A stretch of DNA of 64,000 nucleotides from Streptomyces sennicomposti (GTDB lineage Bacteria > Actinomycetota > Actinomycetes > Streptomycetales > Streptomycetaceae), in contig NZ_JAIOAB010000030.1 in NCBI RefSeq assembly GCF_019890635.1, positions 1 through 64,000 of the forward strand, written 5' to 3'. Within the stretch, counting starts at the first letter, position 1, and every line of letters starts with the position of its first letter. The position numbers and the translations under genes are program-made. Of this stretch, positions 40,993-49,584 are shown in pieces. The notes beneath the pieces are model-generated. The model made no database searches, had not been told where the DNA came from, and saw nothing but the letters and a program-made list of their open reading frames with translations.

Positions 40993-43900
40993 TTAGCGGC
41001 GTGGATCGCGGAGCTTGCCGATCCGCTCGCGGTCCAGGCGCAGTTCGGTGCGGATCAGCCGGGTGACGCGGCCGATGATCCGGTGCACCAGCTCGTCGAG
41101 CTGGAAGTCGGTCAACTCCCTCGGGTCGAAACCGCCCGGGGGGATCTCCGCGTACTCGGGAGGCGCGCTCGCGGATGAGGGCGCGGGCGTTCCGGGGGGC
41201 GGAGGCGTGGTCGTGCCGGAAGCCCGGGGCGGCGGGGGTGGTGGGGGCGTGGTGGTGTGCGCGGTGGCCGTGTGGGTGGGCGGCGGTGCGGCCGGGGGGT
41301 GGTGCGGTGCGGGTTTGTCGAGTTTCGGGGCGCGCTGGACCACGGGAAGCGGTGCGGGCTGTTGCGCGGGGAGCGGCGTGGGGGTGGGTGTGTGCGGTAC
41401 GGGCGGCGGGGTGGGGGAGGTGAGGCGGGCCACAGGGAGCGGGGCGAGGGGGGCGGTCGGAGGCGGAGTTGCCGGGGCGGCCGCCGTTCGTTGCACGGCG
41501 ACGGGAGTGGACGCCCGGGGGAGGGCGGGGGCCGCCGGGGTGACGAGAGGGGCGACATCGGCCGGGACCGTGGGCAGCGGCGCACCGAGGGGGGAACGAC
41601 GCCGGGCGGGAGCGGCGGCTTCGGGAGCGGCCTTGCGCTGAACGGGCAGCGGGGGTGCGTCGGCGGGTGCGGTGGGGGGCACGGCAGATGAAGTCGGCTG
41701 CGGGGCAGGGGCGTTCGGTACGGGGGTGCCGTGGCCGATCGACGGGGCGGCCGGGGCGGGAGCGGTGGGGCGCGTGGGCCGGGGGGCGGACTCCGGGGTG
41801 TGCGCTGTGCTGCGTTGGATCGACTGGCCCGGCTGGCCCGACTGGATTGGCTGGATCGGCTGACGCTGCGAAGGCGTTTCCGGAGTGACGTGCGGTGCGC
41901 TCGGGGAGGACGCCGACGAGGTGGGCTGTGTCGCCGGGCGGGGGGACTCTGAATCGCCCGGCGAAGGCTGCGGGGTGGGTCGTTCCGATGCCGCACGGAC
42001 CGCCGGGGCGGTCGTCCGCTGGACGGGAGGGCCGGGCCGGCCGGACGCGTCCGGACCGGTGGCTTGTGCGGTCGGCTGGGGTTGCGGAGCGGCTGGTGCG
42101 GTCGGCCGGGGTTGCGGGGTAGCCGGGGTGATCGTTTGCGGCTGTGGGGCGGCCGGTGCCGTGGGCCGCGCGGACACCGGCGCGCCGAGCCCGAGACGCG
42201 GTGCGGGACGGTCGGCGCTGCGCTGGACGACCGGTGCGGCGGCGGGCGCGGGGCCGCTCGCGGGGGCCGCCGGGCGCGGGGCGGCGACCGCGGGGGTGGC
42301 GGTCGGCCGGAGGGATTCGGCGGTCGGAGCGGCCGAGGGCCTGGACTGCTCGGAGGCGGCGGGGGCCGCCGGACGCGCCACAGGTGCGGTGGTCGCAGGG
42401 CCGGTCACCGGTCGCTGTCCGGCGGTGAGGTCCGCCTGCGTCCGCTGTACGGGGAGATCGGCACCCGGCGTGGGCGCGGCCTGCGGCGAGGGGGCCGTCC
42501 GGGCCGGGCTCACCGGAGCGACAGCGGGCGTGGCCGGGGGAGCGGCCGGGGCCGGTGCGGTGCCGGACTTCGCCCGCTGTACGGGTGCGTCCGCAGCGGA
42601 AGTCTTCGGAGGGCGGGCCGAGTCGACCGTACGGGAAGGGTTCGTGGGAGCGGCCGGGGCGGGCGCGGACGGCGCCGTACCGGAAGGGGTGGCCGTGGGC
42701 CGGGCCGAGGCGCCGGACTCGGGGGCCGGGCCCGACGGAGTCGTACGGCCGCTCTCGCCCGCCGCCCGACGCTGTACGACGGGCCGGGACCCTTCGGCCT
42801 CCACACCCCTACTCGCGGCGGCGGGCGAACTCCCGGCACTCGACGCTCCCGAACGCCGGGGCGCGGAGCCCGCCGAACTGTCCGACGCACCCCCGCTCCG
42901 CCGCTCGGACGCCCCGGAGACTGGACCGGCACCCGAGCGCCGTACGGCACCGAGCGCGCCCTCGCCCGCCACGCGCCCGGAGGCGGGCGGCGTGGCCGCA
43001 GGCAGGAGCGGAGGCTCGGCGGAGGCCACCGAGCCGGACGACGGCGGCGGGACACTGTCCCCACCCACCGAACCCTCCGCACCCGCAGGGCCTACCGCAC
43101 CCGCAGGACCTGCCGACCCCACCGACCTCTGGACGGACGGCACCGGACCGGCGCTCTCGCCTCCGGCGGACGCCGACTGCGCCTTCGGCCCACCGGGCGA
43201 CAGCTCGGCCCGCTGCACCGCAGGCACGGCGCGGCCGTCGCTCTTCGCGGCGGGCGCGGGTGAACCACCCTCCGTGTCACCGGAGTTACGCGCGCTCGCC
43301 GTCCCGGGCGCGGCGGCGGCCGGGGACGCGGCCATACGCCGGGACACGGGAAGCACCCGGCCGTGCGTCCGAGTGAGCGATGCCGGAGGAGCCGCAGCCG
43401 CCGTTCCCGTGCGGACGGGGCTCACGCGCAGCCCGGAGGAGGGAGGGGTCGGCCGGACCGGCCAGGCGGCCGGCCCCTGAGACGACACCACCGGTACGAC
43501 GGGCACGCCCGCCGCCGGGCTCGCCCCCGCAGGAGCCCCCGCAGCGGAAGCCCCCGCACCGGCAGCCGCACCCGAGCCGGCGGCCGAGGCAGCCGCCGAC
43601 GGCACACCCGCCCCCACCGAGGACGAACCGCCCGACGACGAACTCACCGAAGACGAACCCACCGCAGCAGAGCCGGACGCACCGGAACGAGCGGACCCGC
43701 CACCCGCACCGACCGAGGCAGCCGCCCCACCGCCGGACGCGTCCGAGGCCGCCCTGGCGACGACACCCCCAGGACCAGCGGTGTCAACGGACCTGGCGAC
43801 ACCCCCGGAGGCAGAGGCGCCCGCCGTCCCGCCACCCGGAGCCGCACCTGCGGATGACCCGGCCGCAGCCGAAGGCCGGACAGCCCCCGCCGCGACCACC

Positions 43901-44745
43901 GGACGGACCACCCCGCCGGTCGCCCGCGTGAGGGATGCTCCCGAACCTCCGGACGGCCGTACGGCCCCACCTCCGCCCGACGGCGTACCCGACGCCGACG
44001 ACACGGACGTACCCACCACGGGCGACACGGACATACCCGACGCCGATGTACCCGACGCCGACGTACCCGCCACGGGCGACACAGACGTACCGGCCACGGG
44101 CGACGCGGAAGTACTCACCCCCGGCGACGCGGACGTGCGCACCCCCGCCCCCGGCGTTCCCGACGCCGCGACTCCCCGAGGCGGAAGCCACCGCAGCGGC
44201 ACGGCCGGCGCCCGCTGCACCACAGGACCCTGGCCAGCGGCGGACGGCAGCGATGCCGACGGCAGTGCCGCCGCCGGCTGTTCCAGCCCCGTCACCGGAC
44301 GGCCCGGCAACGGCTGCTGTGCCGTGCCGCCGCCGAGCAGCGCGCTGGAGCGGCCGTCCAGGACGGCGTGCGAGGCCGTGCCCATGAAGGCCGGGTTCTG
44401 CCAGGTGGGCAGCCGTCCGCCGAACCCGCGGTCGGCGACCCCGGCCGGGCTCGGGGCGAGCGCCCGCTGGATCGGCGGCAGCGCGGACCAGGCCGCGGGC
44501 GCCACCGCACGGCCACCACCCGCCGCCACCTCCCCGCCGGAAGACCCCGCCCCCGAGGACGACACCTCACCACCGGAAGAAACCGCCCCCGCGGACGACA
44601 CCTCACCGCCGGAAGACACCGGCCCCTCACCGCCACCGGAGGACACCGACCCCGAAGACACCTCAGCACCCCCGGAGGACACCGCCCCCGGGGACACCTC
44701 ACCCCCGTCGTCCGCCCGTCCGCGGAACCGGTCCAGGAACCCCAC
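40993..44745 (-). CDS. 1250-residue low-complexity CIS protein, candidate tape measure
   Basis: The protein has a short basic start (MGFLDRFRGRADDGG), a conserved-looking patch near residues 90-145 (PPIQRALAPSPAG, GGRLPTWQNPAFMG), over 1000 residues rich in Ala, Pro, Ser, Gly and Thr, and a highly charged helical end (FDPRELTDFQLDELVHRIIG then RVTRLIRTELRLDRERIGKL). Thirteen VQR or IQR tripeptides are scattered along its length. It lies after the hub chaperone and DUF6760-like genes and before the hub genes, where phages keep the tape-measure gene. That role is inferred from position and length only; the composition is unlike helical tape measures. The GTG at 44745 lies just after the previous stop. 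Confidence 0.8.
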   Translation of the reverse strand: MGFLDRFRGRADDGGEVSPGAVSSGGAEVSSGSVSSGGGEGPVSSGGEVSSAGAVSSGGEVSSSGAGSSGGEVAAGGGRAVAPAAWSALPPIQRALAPSPAGVADRGFGGRLPTWQNPAFMGTASHAVLDGRSSALLGGGTAQQPLPGRPVTGLEQPAAALPSASLPSAAGQGPVVQRAPAVPLRWLPPRGVAASGTPGAGVRTSASPGVSTSASPVAGTSVSPVAGTSASGTSASGMSVSPVVGTSVSSASGTPSGGGGAVRPSGGSGASLTRATGGVVRPVVAAGAVRPSAAAGSSAGAAPGGGTAGASASGGVARSVDTAGPGGVVARAASDASGGGAAASVGAGGGSARSGASGSAAVGSSSVSSSSGGSSSVGAGVPSAAASAAGSGAAAGAGASAAGAPAGASPAAGVPVVPVVSSQGPAAWPVRPTPPSSGLRVSPVRTGTAAAAPPASLTRTHGRVLPVSRRMAASPAAAAPGTASARNSGDTEGGSPAPAAKSDGRAVPAVQRAELSPGGPKAQSASAGGESAGPVPSVQRSVGSAGPAGAVGPAGAEGSVGGDSVPPPSSGSVASAEPPLLPAATPPASGRVAGEGALGAVRRSGAGPVSGASERRSGGASDSSAGSAPRRSGASSAGSSPAAASRGVEAEGSRPVVQRRAAGESGRTTPSGPAPESGASARPTATPSGTAPSAPAPAAPTNPSRTVDSARPPKTSAADAPVQRAKSGTAPAPAAPPATPAVAPVSPARTAPSPQAAPTPGADLPVQRTQADLTAGQRPVTGPATTAPVARPAAPAASEQSRPSAAPTAESLRPTATPAVAAPRPAAPASGPAPAAAPVVQRSADRPAPRLGLGAPVSARPTAPAAPQPQTITPATPQPRPTAPAAPQPQPTAQATGPDASGRPGPPVQRTTAPAVRAASERPTPQPSPGDSESPRPATQPTSSASSPSAPHVTPETPSQRQPIQPIQSGQPGQSIQRSTAHTPESAPRPTRPTAPAPAAPSIGHGTPVPNAPAPQPTSSAVPPTAPADAPPLPVQRKAAPEAAAPARRRSPLGAPLPTVPADVAPLVTPAAPALPRASTPVAVQRTAAAPATPPPTAPLAPLPVARLTSPTPPPVPHTPTPTPLPAQQPAPLPVVQRAPKLDKPAPHHPPAAPPPTHTATAHTTTPPPPPPPRASGTTTPPPPGTPAPSSASAPPEYAEIPPGGFDPRELTDFQLDELVHRIIGRVTRLIRTELRLDRERIGKLRDPRR

Positions 44746-44748
44746 CGC

Positions 44749-44907
44749 TCAGCCCTCCGCCCCGGCGCGCGTCACCAGGGACGCGATCTCGCCCGTGTAG
44801 CGGCGGCGGTCATGGTGTTCCAGGTCCAGGATCTCGTCCATGCTCCAGTGGAAGTGGTAGGCCACGTACGCGATCTCCTCGTGCAGCCGGTCGGTCGCGT
44901 ACGTCAC
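44749..44907 (-). CDS. DUF6760-like small CIS protein
   Basis: This is a 52-residue protein (MTYATDRLHEEIAYVAYHFHW) with the conserved-looking core SMDEILDLEHHDRRRYTGEIA. Its GTG start overlaps the previous stop (GTGA). It resembles the small T4-type tail assembly proteins annotated as DUF6760 in actinobacterial injection-system loci. The SMDEILDLEH pattern is reminiscent of GpE/tail-chaperone fragments. Function is inferred from position between the hub chaperone and the tape-measure candidate. Confidence 0.75.
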   Translation of the reverse strand: MTYATDRLHEEIAYVAYHFHWSMDEILDLEHHDRRRYTGEIASLVTRAGAEG

Positions 44908-45401
44908 GATTCCCCCAGGCGGCTCCCGCCGAGTTCCACCTCGAAGGGCTCCGCGCAGTGCGGGCACCGCACGGCGGCGCGGGTGTGTCCCTCCGCGTTG
45001 ATCTGGCGGTAGAAGTCCTGGAGGAACGCCAGGTCGGAGGCGAACATGTTCTCCACGATCCCGTCGTGGACCATGGGCAGCGTGCCCAGCCGGGTGATGA
45101 CCCGGCCGAGCAGCACGACCGACAGATACGCCGGGTTCTCCTGCACCCGTACGTCCCGCAGCGGGACCAGCTCGTCCCGCGCGGTCGACAGCCGCATCGT
45201 CCCGTCCCGGTGCACGGCGCCCGACTCGTCGACGTACCCGCGCGGCAACTGGAAGGGGAACTCGGTGCGCAGCGCCTCCTGCTGGACCTGCTGGACCGGG
45301 AGCTGCTGCTGCGGGGCCTCCGCCGCCTCCGGTCCGGGCTCCGCCGCGTCCGGGCCGGCGTACGCGACGGCGCCGCCGGCCCTGGCAGCCGTACGCCGCA
45401 T
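44904..45401 (-). CDS. T4-type baseplate hub assembly chaperone-like protein
   Basis: The 165-residue protein has a Gln/Ala-rich N-terminus (APQQQLPVQQVQQEALRTEF), a core (FQLPRGYVDESGAVHRDGTM, ENPAYLSVVLLGRVITRLG) and a C-terminal CPHC motif (AAVRCPHCAEPFEVELGG) that could bind zinc or iron if paired between subunits. Such proteins follow the tube gene in Streptomyces injection-system loci and are annotated as hub assembly chaperones by similarity to T4 gp51. The ATG at 45401 overlaps the tube stop by three bases. Confidence 0.75.
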   Translation of the reverse strand: MRRTAARAGGAVAYAGPDAAEPGPEAAEAPQQQLPVQQVQQEALRTEFPFQLPRGYVDESGAVHRDGTMRLSTARDELVPLRDVRVQENPAYLSVVLLGRVITRLGTLPMVHDGIVENMFASDLAFLQDFYRQINAEGHTRAAVRCPHCAEPFEVELGGSRLGES

Positions 45402-45844
45402 TACTCGATGACCAGTTCTTCGAACGTGATCGTCACGGTCTCGGTGAGGGCGGCGGCCTCGCCGGCCTTGACCGTGCTCGCGTCGATCTTGCTGCACCAG
45501 GCGTTGCGCAGGTGGTAGCGCTTCACCGGGTTGTTCTGGAAGTCCATCATGATGATGGAGGCGTTCTTGCGGGCCGTGGTCATCTGCCCGGTGATCGACT
45601 GGTTGATCCACTGGGTGAACGACGCCGACTGGGTCATGCCGCGCACCACCGTGCAGGTGCCGTTCTTCTTCACACCCGGCAGGTTCTTGACCACGTTCTG
45701 GCCGCCCGGGGTGTTCTGCTGGTAGGTGATGACGTCCTGCTCGATGCTGAGGCCGCTGACCTCGGCCAGGTACTCGACCATCACACCGTCGATCTGGAGG
45801 CCGAAATTGTGCGAGGTGAGGGCGTCACCCGGCTGGAGACTCAT
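45401..45844 (-). CDS. Tail tube protein (gp19 type, Afp1)
   Basis: This 147-residue protein forms the stacked hexameric rings of the inner tube. It begins MSLQPGDALTSHNFGLQIDG and contains the gp19 features VEYLAEVSGLSIEQDVITYQ and the C-terminal strand LTETVTITFEELVI. An AAGGA site precedes the ATG. It lies 55 bases after the sheath gene, the usual sheath-tube pair. Confidence 0.93.
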   Translation of the reverse strand: MSLQPGDALTSHNFGLQIDGVMVEYLAEVSGLSIEQDVITYQQNTPGGQNVVKNLPGVKKNGTCTVVRGMTQSASFTQWINQSITGQMTTARKNASIIMMDFQNNPVKRYHLRNAWCSKIDASTVKAGEAAALTETVTITFEELVIE

Positions 45845-45899
45845 GAGTTCGCTGTCCTTCTAAGGGTGTTGAGGGCGACGGGCGGAGCGGCGCTTCGGC

Positions 45900-47519
45900 C
45901 TACTCCTCCAACTCGCCGCTGCCGCTGGAGAACTGGGCCAGCCGGAAGATCACGAACTCGGCCGGCTTGACCGGCGCGATGCCGATCTCGCAGACGACCC
46001 GGCCGACGTCCACGGACTCCGGCGGGTTGGTCTCCTCGTCGCACTTGACGTAGTACGCCTCTTCGGGGCGCTGCCCGAACAGGGCGCCGCTGCGCCACTC
46101 GTTGACCAGGAACGCCGAGATGTTCCGCCGGATCCGGGCCCACAGCGCGTGGTCGTTGGGCTCGAACACCACCCACTGGGTGCCGATCAGGATCGACTCC
46201 TCCAGGTAGTTGAAGTACCGGCGGATGTTCAGGTAGCGCCAGGCCGGGTCGGAGGAGAGGGTGCGGGCGCCCCAGACGCGGATGCCGCGGCCGGGGAAGG
46301 CGCGGATGCAGTTGACGCCGATCGGGTTGAGCAGGTCCTGCTCCCCGCGGGTGATCTGGGTCTCCAGGTCGACCGCGCCGCGCACGACCTCGTTGGCGGG
46401 CGCCTTGTGCACGCCGCGCTCGGCGTCGTTGCGGGCCCAGATGCCGGCGATGTGCCCGCTCGGCGGGATCATCCGGGTCTGGCCGCTGCTCGGGTCGAAG
46501 GACTTGATCCACGGGTAGTACAGGGCGGCGTACTTGGAGTCGTAGCCGGCCGTCTCCTGCCGCCAGACCCTGATCTGGCGGGCGTTGAGCCCCGGCGGCG
46601 GATCGATGACCGCGACCCGGTCGCCCATCAGCTCGCAGTGCGCGATCAGACCGAGCTGGACCGCCTTGACGGCCTCCAGGTCGATCGCGCCGCGCTGGTA
46701 GGCGGCCATCAGGTCGGGCACCGCGACCATCGACACCTCGTCGACGGCCTCCAGGCCGCCGAAGCCGGTGCGGTCCGCGCTGTCGCCCAGGTACTCGGCC
46801 GGGCCCGGGTGCGTGTCGCGCGCCGGGTCGGCGGCCGGCACCGCGGGGACGGGTGCCGGGGCGGCCACGGTCACCGTCTGGTTGTCCGGACGGGCCAGCT
46901 GCGCGGCCGGCGCCGTCTCGGTCACGGTGATGAGCTTGGACCGCTCCTTGACCTGGGTGACGACGTAGTTGCGGCCGCCCTTCTTCGCCGTGACGTCGAA
47001 GGTCTCCACCGCCTTGTCGCCGTCCTTGACGATCAGCCGGAACCGCTCCGCCGGGCCCTCGCCCTCCGGGTCGGCGACCTCCACGCTCAGCGAGCCGCCG
47101 CCGGGCGCGGAGGCGATGGCGGTCACCGCGAACGTGCCGAGCTGGGTCGGCTCGGCGGCCGGCAGCGCGGCCGGAGCGGCGGAAGAGCCCACCGCGGCAG
47201 GGGACTTGGCGGACCGCCCGTTCGACGCGTCCGCGTCCAGGGCCGCGCCCTCGGCGGTGCCGCCGACCCGCACCACATAGGCGGCGGTGCCGCCGTTCTG
47301 GAAGAACCCGTAGACCGAGTGCGCCAGGTAGTACCCGTCGGTGAACTCACCGAAGGACGCGACGTACTGGCTCCAGTTGGTCACCAGCGTCGGCTCGTTG
47401 AGCGGTCCGGCCGGGGCGAGCCCCACGAAGGCCGCCACCGAGGTACCCACTCCCTCGATCGGGCGAGAACCGCTGGCCACCTCCTCGACGTAGACGCCGG
47501 GCGACAGGTAGGAAGGCAT
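45900..47519 (-). CDS. Tail sheath protein
   Basis: This 539-residue protein is the contractile outer layer. The N-terminus MPSYLSPGVYVEEVASGSRP and the C-terminal half (ERGVHKAPANEVVRG, GINCIRAFPGRGIRVWGARTL-like segment, then NIRRYFNYLEESILIGTQWV and PVKPAEFVIFRLAQ) are signatures of the gp18/sheath family. Residues 95-260 are a variable, Ala-rich inserted domain on the outside. GAGGAG precedes the ATG, and it heads the leftward operon. The promoter lies in the 275-base region shared with the divergent membrane-protein gene; I could not place it. Confidence 0.95.
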   Translation of the reverse strand: MPSYLSPGVYVEEVASGSRPIEGVGTSVAAFVGLAPAGPLNEPTLVTNWSQYVASFGEFTDGYYLAHSVYGFFQNGGTAAYVVRVGGTAEGAALDADASNGRSAKSPAAVGSSAAPAALPAAEPTQLGTFAVTAIASAPGGGSLSVEVADPEGEGPAERFRLIVKDGDKAVETFDVTAKKGGRNYVVTQVKERSKLITVTETAPAAQLARPDNQTVTVAAPAPVPAVPAADPARDTHPGPAEYLGDSADRTGFGGLEAVDEVSMVAVPDLMAAYQRGAIDLEAVKAVQLGLIAHCELMGDRVAVIDPPPGLNARQIRVWRQETAGYDSKYAALYYPWIKSFDPSSGQTRMIPPSGHIAGIWARNDAERGVHKAPANEVVRGAVDLETQITRGEQDLLNPIGVNCIRAFPGRGIRVWGARTLSSDPAWRYLNIRRYFNYLEESILIGTQWVVFEPNDHALWARIRRNISAFLVNEWRSGALFGQRPEEAYYVKCDEETNPPESVDVGRVVCEIGIAPVKPAEFVIFRLAQFSSGSGELEE

Positions 47520-47759
47520 GCTCCGCGCTCCTCGGGGTACGAGTCAGGATCCGGTCCACCCTCGCGCGCGAACGCGTCGGCCGAAACGTCCCGCGGTGCC
47601 GGGGCGGGGGCACTCCCGTTGCCCACAAGGGCAGTTCGCCGTGCGCCGACCTGGGGCGTGTGTGCGCGCCCGCCGGGCCCCGGCCCGCTGAGGACGGCAG
47701 GCCCCCGGCCGGGTCCGGACGGGGTGACCGATCGGGCAGCGGCTGTGCGCGCAAGACTC

Positions 47760-47788
47760 CTGACCAGGGCGGAACACGTTCGTAGCGT
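47760..47788 (+). promoter_or_regulatory. Promoter of the first paralogue; leaderless transcript expected
   Basis: CTGACC (47760-47765) and TAGCGT (47783-47788) are separated by 17 bases. A start seven bases after the -10 box falls on the GTG at 47795, and there is no ribosome-binding site. The same arrangement precedes the second paralogue. Confidence 0.75.
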
Positions 47789-47794
47789 CGTCGC

Positions 47795-49420
47795 GTGAGC
47801 CTATGGACTTCCCTCGAACCCGCGTCCGCGACCGTGGACCCCGGCAGCAGTACGCGTGTGCGGCTGCGGTTGCGCAACACCGGTGACGTCGTGGACGAGT
47901 ACCGTTTCGAGCCGGTCGGTGACATCGCGCCGTGGACGACGGTGGAGCCGCAGACGCTGCGGCTGTACCCGGGCACGACGGGCACGGTCGAGCTGACCTT
48001 CGCCCCGCCGCGCACCCCGGACGCCACCGCCGGTCCGAACCCCTACGCGGTGCGGATCACGCCCACCGAGCACCCGGAGGCGGTGACGGTCCCGGAGGGA
48101 AACCTGACGATCACCCCGTTCACGGAAGTGCGGGCGGAACTGGTTCCGCCGACGGTGAAGGGCCGTTTCCGCGGTCGGCCCCGCCTCGCGGTCGACAACT
48201 TGGGGAACACCAAGGTGACCGCCTCGGTGAGCGGCAGCGACAACGGTGACCAGTTGTCGTACGACCTTCATCCGAGCAATGTGCAGATCGAGCCGGGCCG
48301 GGCCGCGTTCGTGAAGGCCACCCTCAAGCCGCGGAAGATCATCTGGTTCGGCGCGAAGGAGCAGCGGCCGTACACCCTGTCCGTGCAGCGGTCGGGCGCG
48401 AACCCACTGCCCGTGGAGGGGACTTACCTCCAGCGCGGCTTCCTGCCCCGCTGGCTCGCCACCTTCCTCGGTGTCGGCCTGGCCCTCAGCCTCGCCTTCG
48501 TCATGTTCTGGATCGCCTACAAACCCAACGTGAGCAGCGCGGCCACCGAGAAACTGGCGGAGGCCGCGGCCACCGCGCTGCCGACCGCCATGCCCTCGGT
48601 CGGCGCGTTGCCCGCCGGCGGGGCGTCCCGGGGCGGCGGGGGCGACGCGACGGGCGGAGACGACGACGGAGCCGGCCTCGCGCCCCCGGCGGGCGGAGAC
48701 GGCGACGGGCAGGCCGAGGGGGACACCGCCTCCGGCGGCTCGGAGGCGAAGGGAGGCGGCGGCGGAGCCCCGGCGGAGGCGAAGAAGGACGCGCCTCGCG
48801 GCCCGCTCCCCTTCCGGCCGGGTGACGGACCCAACCTGTTCGTGCAGTTCGCGCAGGTCAGGTTGGCCACCTTCCCGGCGGACTCCCCGTGCCGGCTCAC
48901 CGACCACCACACCGTGGGCATGATGGACACGGCGACGGTCGAGGCCCTGAAGTGCTGGCAGCGGCAGGTCGACGGCATCTACGACGGCGTCATGGTCAAG
49001 ACGGACGGGCTGGGCAACCTGGGCCGCTCCACCATGACCGCCCTGCTGATGGCCCACCTCGGCAAGAACACGGCCGACATCCAGCCCGGCGAGGACAACC
49101 CCAACGTGGTGTGGTTCAACAGCGTGCTGCTGTGGGCCACGTACGACCGGATCACCGACAACGTGGTCACCACGCAGAGCCTGTTCATCCGGTCGAACAT
49201 GCAGTACCTCCAGGGCGTCAAGCCCCGCGCCCACGCGCCCGTCAACGACGCCCTGAAGGAGCGGGTCAAGCTCTACCAGCGGGCGATGGGCCTCCCGGTC
49301 ACCGGGACGGTGGACGACGCCACGTACCGGCAGCTGCACGGCGGCAGGATCGTCTCCCAGGACCAGCCCGGCGAGGTGACCGCCGGCGACTACCCGCCGC
49401 TCCCGGCGACGGACCAGTAG
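47795..49420 (+). CDS. CIS-associated membrane protein with peptidoglycan-binding ectodomain (paralogue 1)
   Basis: The 541-residue protein lacks a signal peptide. Residues 1-110 and 110-212 are two Ig-like beta-sandwich domains (SLWTSLEPASATVDPGSSTR; VKGRFRGRPRLAVDNLGNTK). A membrane segment follows at 220-241 (WLATFLGVGLALSLAFVMFW) with GFLPR before it, predicting N-in, C-out. A 100-residue Gly/Ala/Glu linker leads to an ectodomain with peptidoglycan-binding-1 features (VKLYQRAMGLPVTGTVDDAT and an earlier VEALKCWQRQVDG). It is divergent from the sheath gene. Homologues are often labelled hydrolytic protein, but I see no catalytic motif. A membrane-docking factor for the injection system, like the CisA-type protein reported in Streptomyces, is a reasonable inference. 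Confidence 0.85.
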   Translation: MSLWTSLEPASATVDPGSSTRVRLRLRNTGDVVDEYRFEPVGDIAPWTTVEPQTLRLYPGTTGTVELTFAPPRTPDATAGPNPYAVRITPTEHPEAVTVPEGNLTITPFTEVRAELVPPTVKGRFRGRPRLAVDNLGNTKVTASVSGSDNGDQLSYDLHPSNVQIEPGRAAFVKATLKPRKIIWFGAKEQRPYTLSVQRSGANPLPVEGTYLQRGFLPRWLATFLGVGLALSLAFVMFWIAYKPNVSSAATEKLAEAAATALPTAMPSVGALPAGGASRGGGGDATGGDDDGAGLAPPAGGDGDGQAEGDTASGGSEAKGGGGGAPAEAKKDAPRGPLPFRPGDGPNLFVQFAQVRLATFPADSPCRLTDHHTVGMMDTATVEALKCWQRQVDGIYDGVMVKTDGLGNLGRSTMTALLMAHLGKNTADIQPGEDNPNVVWFNSVLLWATYDRITDNVVTTQSLFIRSNMQYLQGVKPRAHAPVNDALKERVKLYQRAMGLPVTGTVDDATYRQLHGGRIVSQDQPGEVTAGDYPPLPATDQ

Positions 49421-49548
49421 CAACCGGCGCGGACCGCACGCGATCCGCGGTGTTCCCGTACGGCCCGGTCGGCGCCCATGGCGGCCGGCCGGGCCCGGGA
49501 GGGTTGCCGTTCCCTCCCCTTCGGGCAGCGATCGTGCCCCGGGGACTC

Positions 49549-49578
49549 CTGACGCGCCGAGGGGGCCGGTCGTAGCGT
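49549..49578 (+). promoter_or_regulatory. Promoter of the second paralogue; leaderless transcript expected
   Basis: CTGACG (49549-49554) and TAGCGT (49573-49578) are 18 bases apart, and the GTG at 49585 lies seven bases after the -10 box. GACTCCTGAC and CGTAGCGTCG are shared with the first promoter, so promoter and gene were duplicated together. Confidence 0.75.
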
Positions 49579-49584
49579 CGACCG

